Source of the DNA: Micractinium sp. NFX-FRZ
Taxonomy: Eukaryota; Chlorophyta; Trebouxiophyceae; Chlorellales; Chlorellaceae
NCBI GenBank assembly: GCA_029339195.1
Contig: JAPTJF010000106.1
Coordinates: 87,568 to 151,567, forward strand
DNA length: 64,000 bases
Direction: 5' to 3'
The position numbers and the translations under genes are program-made. Below, piece by piece: positions 57,301 to 64,000 of the stretch; positions within the stretch are counted from its first letter, which is position 1, and each line of letters opens with the position of its first letter. Below the pieces are notes generated by a model that was given only the letters and a program-made list of their open reading frames with translations, was not told where the DNA came from and did not search any database.

Positions 57301-60300
57301 CCTCAATTCCCCATTGTGATGTGGGTGTGCAGGCATCGGCATTTCCGTCGGCAAGGTGGCGCTGTACGTGGCGGGCGGCGGCTTCCACCCCGAGCACAGC
57401 CTGCCCATTGTGCTGGATGTGGGGTGCAACAACCCGGCCCTGCTGGGGGACCGCTTCTACATGGTGAGCCAGATGGATTAAAAGGCAGCAGTACAAGGCA
57501 GACAGAGGAGCTTTGTGAGACCCCGGGGTGGTGGGATGCTCTTGGCGCCTGGGCTGCAGCAACCCCATCCTGCTGGCAGACCGCTTCTATATGGCAAGTC
57601 ATATCATGCGCGCTTGGTGTGTTGGGTGGGCGATGCAGGCAACCCAATGCTGCCCATCGTCCCTCTGTGTGGGTGGGGACGGGTGCCAGGTGGCAATGCT
57701 TATTTGCTGGCTGGTGGTCCAGGAAGTGCGGCAGCAGCCCCACAGACCTGCTGTCCCGCCTGCCCTCCTGCCTGCCTGCAGGGGGAGCGCAGGCCACGCA
57801 TTGAGGGGGACGAGTACTATGGTGAGGGCTGGTGTGCGCATGGCTCAGCTATTAGCGGTGGCAAGGGGCACACGCTCACGTCGTCTCAGTCAACGTTGCC
57901 TGGGGAGTGTGTGAGGTCTCGGGTGGTCTGTTCCGCAGTAGAGAGGGACTACTATTGAGGAGGTGGGCAAGGCCTTTAGCGCTAGTTTGCGGGGTAGCTC
58001 GGGGCTGGGCCTGGGTGGGTACCGAAGGAGTGGTTTGGGTGCATGGGGTGGGCTGCGGCCGGCTGTGCCACAGGCGGGACTGCCCGCCCCGCCCCGACTC
58101 TCCGCCCCAGCCGAGGCTGTGTAGCGCGCCAGGCAGCCCGTGCCACAAGCCTGCACCGCGCTGCACACCCGCCGGCCCCTCTCGACCTTGTTGCCGTAAC
58201 CGTCAAGTGAGTTACACACCATCAAACAGCATCCTCAGGGACCGCCATGTGCCTAACACCCGCATCACTGCCACCCCCCCTGTGCAGGCGTGATTGACGA
58301 GTTCTGCAAGGCGGTCAAGGCGCTGTGGCCAAACGCGCTGCTGCAGGTGCGTGGGCTGCTGTTGGGTGCGGGGGAGGTGCTTGCGCTCTGCAGCTGCCGC
58401 TAAGTGATGTTGCAGGCGCATCGCATGTGCCCCAGGCAAAGTCCCAGGCTCACTTGTGAGGACTGCGGCCCGCTGTACCTGCCTGCATTACACAGCCGCC
58501 TCACATTCACTTGTACCGCCTCCTGCCTCCCCTCCTGCGCAAAAACCTTCATTCCAAACATGCACGCCACCCACTGATTGTGGCCACTCACCTTACACTT
58601 TCAATCAAATAACAATGTCCATCATCAACTGGTTTCCTACCGCTGCAGTTTGAGGACTTCCAGACGGAGGTGGGTGGGGTGGGGCTTGCGCAACGCCGGG
58701 CAGCATGCTAGGGGCGTTGTGGTTGGCAGGCGTCCCAACCTCTCGCTGTTCCCACCTCCCAATTGCCTGCCCACCCCTTCCGCCCCTTACCCCCTTCCCC
58801 TCCCCATCAGCGTGCCTTTGAGATCCTGCACCGCCAGCGCAGCAAGCTGCTCTGCTTCAACGATGACATGTGAGGGGGGGCAGGCGGGGCGGGATGGGGT
58901 GGGGTTGGAGTTTGTCATCGGTTGTGCTGCTGCTCCGGTGCTGCTGCCTCTAAGACGGCATATGCGAGGCAGGCCAGGGGGAATGGTTGGTGGTTTTGCC
59001 GGAGCACCGGGCGGCAGCATGGTTCGCAGCGGGCAGCGTGACGCGGTGGACAGTGGCGCTCTGGGGCAGTGTGCCTGCCCTGGCTTGGGGCCCTGTGCCA
59101 GCTCAGCCCTGTTGCCACACCTTGCCCCGCCTCGACCCCTCCCTGCCATCCCTGCCCCTGTGTGCAGCCAGGGCACGGGTGCTGTGGTCACCAGCGGATT
59201 CATCAATGGAATGAAGTGAGGAAGGAAGTGAAACGCGGGGGTGTGCAGTGCGCTGTCGTGCGCGCTGTGCTGCATGCTGTGTGCGCTGCGGTCCTCGGTG
59301 CGCTGGCTCACCAATGGGGTGACCCGATCAGGCACGTGTATGGTATGCGTTGTCCCCTGCCTTTCTGAATGCGTACCCCTCGTCTACAAAACATGCCCTG
59401 CTGAGCATATCACCCCTTGCCTGCCTGCCTCCCTCGTTTTTCCAGGTACCAGAAAACGCCCCTGTCTGAGGCGCGGGTGATCTTCTACGGGGCGGGCAGC
59501 AGCGCCGTGGGGGTGGCCGACCAGATTGCCATGTTCATGCAGCAGGTGAGTCTGGTTTTGCTGTAAGCTTGTGGGCGCGGCAGCAGCGCCATGCTTCTGG
59601 TTTATGCTTTGAAGGTGGCAGCAGAGTGTCGGGGTGGCCATGTACACATGCAACAGGCGACCTTTGGTTGTTCTGTAAGCCTTTGGGGTGGCAGCCGCAG
59701 CGTGGGGGGTGGCTGACCAGGCTGCAGGCCTCGGTTGGGCGGTTGGGTCTGTTCCGGGGTGGCGCGGGCGTTGGAGGGGGGACTTGGAGGTTTGGGAGCG
59801 GAAGGAGGTTGCACCGGGCAAGAGGGCGGAAGTCGGCTGCTCGAGACGTCATGCCCATGCTGCCGCCGGCATGCGGTCAGTCTGAGGGCCTTTGCCTCTC
59901 AAGCGAGGCGGGGCTCTCAACGGAAACACATGCTGTGGGTTGGCTGTGCAGGGGCAGGCGAGGGTGGAGGCGCAGGGGGCAGGTGTGCAGCCGTCTGAAG
60001 TGCCTGCCGTGCTGCCTGCTGTGTGCGCTGTGCTGTGCAGAAGAGTGGCATTGAGCTGGAGGAGGCGAGGAGCCGCATCTACATGGTGAGCGGGGGTTGG
60101 CGTGGGTGGAGTGGGTGGGGTGCGCAGGGGAGGGGTGGAGTGCTGAAGTGTGTTGGGGTGGCAGGGGCGGATGCGCAGTGGGTGTCCTCTCGAGTGCACT
60201 GCACCGCCTCTCCCCCTCATGCCTGCCCCGGCGCCCAGCTTGTGCCTGCTCCCGCTCCCTCTGCCAGTCGCCATTGCGCTGAATGGTGGCAGCACCTCCG

Positions 60301-63246
60301 CTCCACCTCTGCTCTTCACCTACCCCCGGCAGGTGGACAGCAAGGGCCTGATCACCGCCACCCGCGGGGACAAGCTGCCGGAGCACAAGCAGCGGTTTGC
60401 ACGCACCGATGGCACGCCAGACATGAAGGTGACAGGAATGGCTTTGAAGAGTGCAACAGATTCTTGCTTTCCAGGCAGGGCGGGGCGGCCCAGGAGGCTT
60501 GGGTACGCTCCTCACACACAGTGGCAGCCTGGCGAGCATGCGCAGCTGGCTGTGTATGCTGCCCTCCTCGGTAAGCACGCCTTCTAACCCGGACTCCGAT
60601 TTGGTGGTGTCCTTTTGCCAAGCAGAGCCTGCGGGACATCGTTGCGCATGTGAAGCCCCATGCCCTCATTGGGCTGTCGGGTGAGGCTGCGGGCGTGCAC
60701 GCACCCAGGGGCGCCGCTGTGCTTCAAACTTAGTTTCGGGCACCTTCATGTCTGGCGGTGGAGCCGTTTTGGGGCTCTTGCGTATGAATTGGCAGATCGG
60801 CCCGCGGCTCGCCTTTACTTGTTGCCTGGGCAGCAGGGAAGGCCTTGTCATTGTCCCGGCCGCTGCCCCTGCCTGCCTGCCTGCTTGCCTGCCTGTCTGC
60901 CTGCCTGCCTGCCTGCCTGACCGCCGACTGACTGACCTTCTCCTTGCCTGCCTGCCTGCTTGCCCCACCTCGTGGTCCCGCAGCCGCGGGCCCCTCCTGG
61001 GGTGAGGACGTCGTGACGGAGCTGTGCACCCACGTGCCGTGCCCGCTCATCTTCCCGCTCTCCAACCCAACCGACAAGGCAGAGATCACGGCGGAGCAGG
61101 CATACACGTGAGGGAAGGGCCTGGCCACCTTTTGCAGCCTTGAGCACTGCGCACTGCCTGCTGCTTTCTTTATGCCGACACTGCATGGCCGCTGCGCCTG
61201 CTGGATGGCGCGTGCTCCCTGTGTCACCTAACCGCCAAGGCAGAAGTTACGGCGGAGCAGGCCCACACGAGAGGGGCCTGGTGGGTCATGCCTCCTGCTG
61301 CTGCGCAATGCTCACTGCCCGGCCAGGTTGCTGCATCCGCGTGCCACCTGCACTGCTGCCTGGTGGCTGCACACGCTGCTTTGCCTGGTTCTTTGGCTGC
61401 TTGTCACCCGCTGCATGCTGGTGCCGGTTTGCCTCCTGCCTCCTGCCTCTGCCGGCTGCGGCGTGGGCAGCCCGGCATGAGCCGCCAGGGTGCACATCGG
61501 GGTGCCCCTGTCAGACGGGGCAGGTCCACTGAGCGCTTCCTCACCGCCAGGGTCTGTGGTTTTGCATCCGCGGTATGAGCTATAACAGTACGTAACGTTG
61601 CATATTGCGCCCCCTCCCACCCTGCGTAGGTGGAGCAAGGGGCAGTGCGTGTTTGCATCCGGCAGCCCCTTCCAGCCGGTGCAGCTGGACGGGCAGACAT
61701 ATGTGCCGGGTCAAGCGGTGAGGGGGTGTGGACCCATGCTGTGCTGTGCTGTGCTGTGCTGCGCTGTGCTGTGCTGCGCTGTGCAGTGTGGCTGAGTGGC
61801 ATGGTATCAGGTCCGCGGGCGCCTGTGGGGCACTGCTGAGATGGTGACAGTGGTGTGGGTGGGGCGAAGGCGTGGGCGTGAGGATAAGTCAGTCCGCTGC
61901 TGGCATCGGGCAGAGTTGGGGTGGAGGTCAACTGCCGCATGAAGATGGTCGGATGACCTGTGCACTCCCCAGCCGCTCTGCCCACTCGCTGGCACGCCGC
62001 CCGCCCATCGTGCTCCCTCGCCCTTGTCAACACACCCACCCCGTCACCGCCCCCCAACTCCTTGCTTTTTGTTTCGTCCTCCCCACCCCCTCAGAACAAT
62101 GTCTTCATCTTCCCGGGTGAGCGCCCGCCCCTGCCTGCGCCGTCACATGTGTTGGACCTTTGACCGGGGGCCGCCGCCGGGCAGAGCGCAGTGCCAGCGC
62201 TCGGCGGCGATGCCAGCGCTGGCGGCGATGCGTGCCCACCTGGCGGCATGCCTGGGCGCAGCTCTGTGCGGCAGCGCACTCTGCCCTGCACTGCAGCCAA
62301 CCTTCCAGGTCCCCCTGTCTGCCCTCGAGGAGGATCCACTCGACAAGTGCCTAACCGCCTCCCTCCATCGCTCTCTGCAGGCACCGGCTTTGGGTCGGTG
62401 ATGGCAAAGGCCAGCAGCGTCACAGATGAGATGTTTGTGGCGGCCTCCCAGGCAAGTGGGTGTGCACGTGTGAGGAGCCGGCGTGGGGGAGGCGCTGCTG
62501 GAGAGACAACAGAACCCCTCTCCACCCCCACATCCCTCCCTCCCTCTTTCCCTCCCTCCGCGGCATCTCACGGGACCTCTCTTTTCTTCCTGTTTGCCCC
62601 CTGCCCAGACCCTGGCCGACTGCGTGGGTGAGGAGCTGCTGGAGAAGAAGCAGATCTACCCGGACATCAAGCAGCTGAGGATTGTGTCTGCCAAGGTAAC
62701 CGGTGACCAACCTAACCTAGGTGCATGTGTTATGCATGCATGTGAGGGGCTGAGTGGGATTCGTGGTGTCTGCCAGGGTGACCAGTGACCAATGTGACGT
62801 GGGCACATGTGTTATGCATGCTGTGTGAAGGGCTGAGCGGGGTCCATGGTGCAGCCTTGGCGGGGTGTCATTCGAGGGGAGGGGTGCCCAGTCCACCCCG
62901 CTTGGGAGGGCAGCGGGCACCGTGCAAATGGTGGCGAAGGTGGCAGCACTGTTTTGAGGGACTTTGCCAAGCTGCTCCCCACCCTCGTCTCTGCCAGGTG
63001 GCGGCGGCGGTGGCTGAGGCTGCCTACGAGGGCGGTGTCTCTGGATTGGACAAGGCCCCGCATGACTGGCTGGAGTATGTGTCGGATAAGGTGTGGAGCC
63101 CCGATGGGCGCACCACCCGCATGAGCGGCATGCCAGCAAGCGCCAGCGCCAGGGGCCTGGCCTCGGCCGCGGCGGCCGCCGCCGTCGCGCAGATGGGCGG
63201 CAAGCCGCCGCGCCACCACCCCAGCGGCGTGCCGGTACACCCTTGA
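54340..63246 (+). CDS. malic enzyme (620 aa, 21 exons)
   Basis: Exons: 54340-54457, 54963-55072, 55766-55870, 56318-56494, 56786-56843, 57333-57463, 57782-57821, 58288-58346, 58649-58669, 58811-58869, 59168-59215, 59446-59545, 60041-60085, 60333-60428, 60626-60680, 60984-61107, 61630-61717, 62095-62116, 62381-62451, 62609-62695, 62998-63246. It oxidatively decarboxylates malate to pyruvate and CO2 with NAD(P). Family landmarks in order: YTPTVGEAC (Tyr125), [26 protein letters not shown] (Lys197), FEDF and FNDDIQGT (metal ligands Glu268, Asp269, Asp292), Rossmann loop [29 protein letters not shown] and NNVFIFPG. No clear transit peptide; an upstream exon cannot be excluded. The last about 50 residues (Ala/Ser/Pro/His) are an unusual extension. 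Introns after exons 4 and 19 have GC donors. More than ten exon-edge copies lie in its introns. Cofactor choice is not called. Confidence 0.95.
54640..54910 (+). repeat. two copies of malic enzyme exon 2 start
   Basis: Exon 2 begins after CCCTGCAG (54962) TCCTGTGGGCCAGCTGGCTG, then AACCGGGGCACC. A good copy with its own CCCTGCAG lies at 54842-54895. A worse one keeping TCCTGTGGGCCAGCTGGCAG, then AACCAGGGCACGACC lies at about 54642-54680. Confidence 0.88.
54696..54745. repeat. CCTG/CCTGCTCG short repeats
   Basis: Imperfect CCTG units lie in malic enzyme intron 1. Confidence 0.7.
55519..55690 (+). repeat. two copies of malic enzyme exon 3 start with acceptor
   Basis: The true exon starts GCAG then GCCGAGCGCGTGATGTGCCA (55766). 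Copies with acceptor: 55522 (GCAG then GCTGAGCGCGTGATGTGGCA) and 55652 (GCAG then GCTGAGCGTGTGATGTGCCA). The polypyrimidine stretches before each are also alike. Confidence 0.9.
56150..56323 (+). repeat. four-unit tandem array of the exon 4 acceptor in malic enzyme
   Basis: A unit of 43-44 bp, TCAGTTTACGGTTCTCCCCC ... TTGTGCAG then GTGCTG, occurs four times in a row. Each has a usable-looking GCAG acceptor and the first bases of exon 4. Only the last unit leads into the real exon (56318). Confidence 0.95.
56695..56745 (+). repeat. copy of malic enzyme exon 5 start
   Basis: CTGCAG then ATCATTGCGGTGACCGACGG at 56695-56720 matches the real TGCAG then ATCATTGTGGTGACCGACGG at 56781-56805. The copy degrades after about 35 bases. 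Confidence 0.88.
57080..57270 (+). repeat. two copies of malic enzyme exon 6 start
   Basis: About 57187-57262 (GCAGACATAGGCATCTC, later AAGGTGGTGCTGTACGTGGC, GGGCGG) matches the real exon 6 start (57329-57386: AAGGTGGCGCTGTACGTGGC, GGGCGG). A poorer match (TGGCTCCTTACGTTGCAGGC) lies at about 57089-57115. Confidence 0.82.
57535..57650 (+). repeat. copies of malic enzyme exon 6 end plus donor
   Basis: GGGGTGCAACAACCCGGCCC ... GACCGCTTCTACATG then GTGAGCC at 57421-57470 is echoed by GGGCTGCAGCAACCCCATCC ... GACCGCTTCTATATG then GCAAGTC (57550-57600). A weaker echo lies near 57635. Confidence 0.85.
59560..59730 (+). repeat. copies of malic enzyme exon 12 end
   Basis: GGGCAGCAGCGCCGTGGGGG, TGGCCGACCAGATTGCC (59493-59530) is echoed by GCGGCAGCAGCGCCATGC (59577-59594) and by GTGGCAGCCGCAGCGTGGGG, GGTGGCTGACCAGGCTGC (59689-59726). 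Confidence 0.75.
60868..60960. repeat. CCTG tetranucleotide repeat
   Basis: About 15 CCTG or near-CCTG units fill the end of malic enzyme intron 15, close to the acceptor of exon 16. Confidence 0.9.
61205..61280 (+). repeat. copy of malic enzyme exon 16 end
   Basis: CAACCGACAAGGCAGAGATC and ACGGCGGAGCAGGCATACAC, then GTGAGG is echoed at 61228-61276 as TAACCGCCAAGGCAGAAGTT and ACGGCGGAGCAGGCCCACAC, then GAGAGG. The donor GT is lost in the copy. Confidence 0.88.
61736..61790. repeat. TGTGC pentanucleotide repeat
   Basis: About ten TGTGC/TGCGC units lie just after the donor of malic enzyme exon 17. Confidence 0.9.
62689..62855 (+). repeat. duplication of malic enzyme exon 20 end, donor and intron start
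   Basis: TCTGCCAAG then GTAACCGGTGACCAA and about 65 further bases (62687-62770) recur from about 62768 as TCTGCCAGG then GTGACCAGTGACCAA, sharing CATGTGTTATGCATG further on. Confidence 0.88.
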
Positions 63247-63717
63247 AAAGCGGACTGGGAGGGGCAGGGGGCGGGGGCGAGGCCCTTGCCTGCTGACTAG
63301 GCTGCAAAGTTGTTGCGCTGCCTTGTAAAGCTTTGACCATAACTGCTTCCTAGGTCACGCAGACGGACGGGAGAGACGGGGCGGTCAGCAGGCATGCACA
63401 GGCAGGCAGTGTGCGGGCACCAGCCGCAGGCGTGGTGTTCAAGCAGGCTTGCACAAATTACTGTGAGTGGCAACCGGACCCCTATGTCTGAGGTGAGATA
63501 ACGGTGTGCCCCCGCTGTACTTCTCGGCGGCCCCACGCTGCTGGCGACTGTGGATGGCAGTGTCATTGCACAGGAGGACCCAGGCAAGCACGACAAATTG
63601 TATATGGCAAGTTTTAACAGACAAGGACGAACAAAGCAAGCCGAGATGGGAAGCAAGCGTGCACAAAATGTGATGGTATGAAGGGCCCACAGCCGTGCTG
63701 CCCAGCTGCACACCAGC
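63247..63717. other. convergent 3' regions
   Basis: No gene seen between the malic enzyme stop and the stop of the minus-strand proline-rich gene. Confidence 0.5.
63324..63328 (+). terminator. TGTAA signal (malic enzyme)
   Basis: 78 nt after the malic enzyme stop codon. Confidence 0.6.
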
Positions 63718-64000
63718 TCAGCGCCCAACCCGTTTGGGCGGCGGGCGCTTGGCTGCCGGCGGCGGCTTCTTGCCGCCCGCGGTTGCCGGAGGCGGGGGGC
63801 GAGCAGGCGGCGATTTCAGGGACGCCGGCGGCGGGGGCCGAGCAGGAGGCGGGGGGCGGGCGGGGGGTGATGGGCGGGGTGCAGGAGGAGGCGGGCGGGC
63901 CGGCGGGGGAGGGCGTGCCGGCGGCCGTGGCTTGGGAATCGGTGGCTGCGGGGGCGGCCTGGGTGGAAGTGGGGGCGACTTTGGAGGGGGAGGGGGCGAT
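63718..64000 (-). CDS. C-terminal end of a proline-rich, wall-type protein
   Basis: On the minus strand one frame stays open from the window edge to TGA at 63720-63718. It codes almost only Pro with Ala, Arg, Lys and Ser: repeated ARPPPPARPPPP blocks, then KSPPARPPPPATAGGKK and PPPAAKRPPPKRVGR at the end. Such Pro runs with SPPPP and APPPP are typical of green algal hydroxyproline-rich glycoproteins of the cell wall, or of the linker of pherophorin-like or Pro-rich kinases. The basic Arg/Lys content is higher than in most. The gene's main part lies outside the window, so identity stays open; an intracellular Pro-rich protein is possible. Confidence 0.5.
   Translation of the reverse strand, partial: SPPPPPKSPPLPPRPPPQPPIPKPRPPARPPPPARPPPPAPRPSPPARPPPPARPPPPASLKSPPARPPPPATAGGKKPPPAAKRPPPKRVGR

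Overview
The window looks like nuclear DNA of a chlorophyte green alga, most likely trebouxiophyte or Chlorella-like. The evidence is high GC, genes dense on both strands, roughly 110 introns in 15 genes with GT(GC)-CTGCAG borders, plant/algal protein families (F-box with GWW motif, proline-rich wall protein, plant-type LAG1), and TGTAA (not AATAAA) near most 3' ends. No rRNA, tRNA, CRISPR or operon was found. Exons below were built by hand from splice borders and reading phase; for every complete model the exon lengths sum to a multiple of three.

Layout: 1-1184 (+) 3' end of a von Willebrand A protein; 2581-5540 (+) conserved probable plastid protein; 6762-9737 (-) LAG1/TLC ceramide synthase, divergent from 9993-17986 (+) cytosolic-type cysteinyl-tRNA synthetase; 18777-21164 (+) small PAN/apple-like membrane protein with 8- and 16-nt microexons; 21825-23312 (-) UBE2E-class ubiquitin-conjugating enzyme; 23726-28795 (-) 701-aa coiled-coil protein; a 1.6-kb gap holding a 126-bp hAT-type MITE; 30390-32791 (+) triple-KH RNA-binding protein; 34330-36918 (+) armadillo-repeat protein followed by 38006-39588 (+), a paralogue of its N-terminal half; 40947-42733 (+) ABHD14-like hydrolase; 43419-48909 (-) M20 peptidase of the PM20D1/carboxypeptidase S type; 50310-52983 (+) F-box protein; 54340-63246 (+) malic enzyme in 21 exons; 63718-64000 (-) end of a proline-rich wall-type protein.

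The genes are unrelated housekeeping and regulatory functions: translation (CysRS), ubiquitin signalling (E2 and F-box), carbon metabolism (malic enzyme), sphingolipid synthesis, RNA binding and peptide/amide hydrolysis. They do not form a pathway cluster.

The most unusual signal is structural. In at least nine of the 15 genes, introns (and two 3' regions) carry one to four decayed copies of the neighbouring exon edge together with its splice site: an exon start with its CTGCAG acceptor, or an exon end with its GT donor. I call these exon-edge echoes. The clearest are a four-unit array of a 3' splice site in the malic enzyme gene (56150-56323), HIGH-motif decoys before CysRS exon 2, and a dead exon copy in the M20 gene. 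They suggest that introns in this lineage grow by repeated local tandem duplication across exon borders, and that functional and decoy splice sites coexist.
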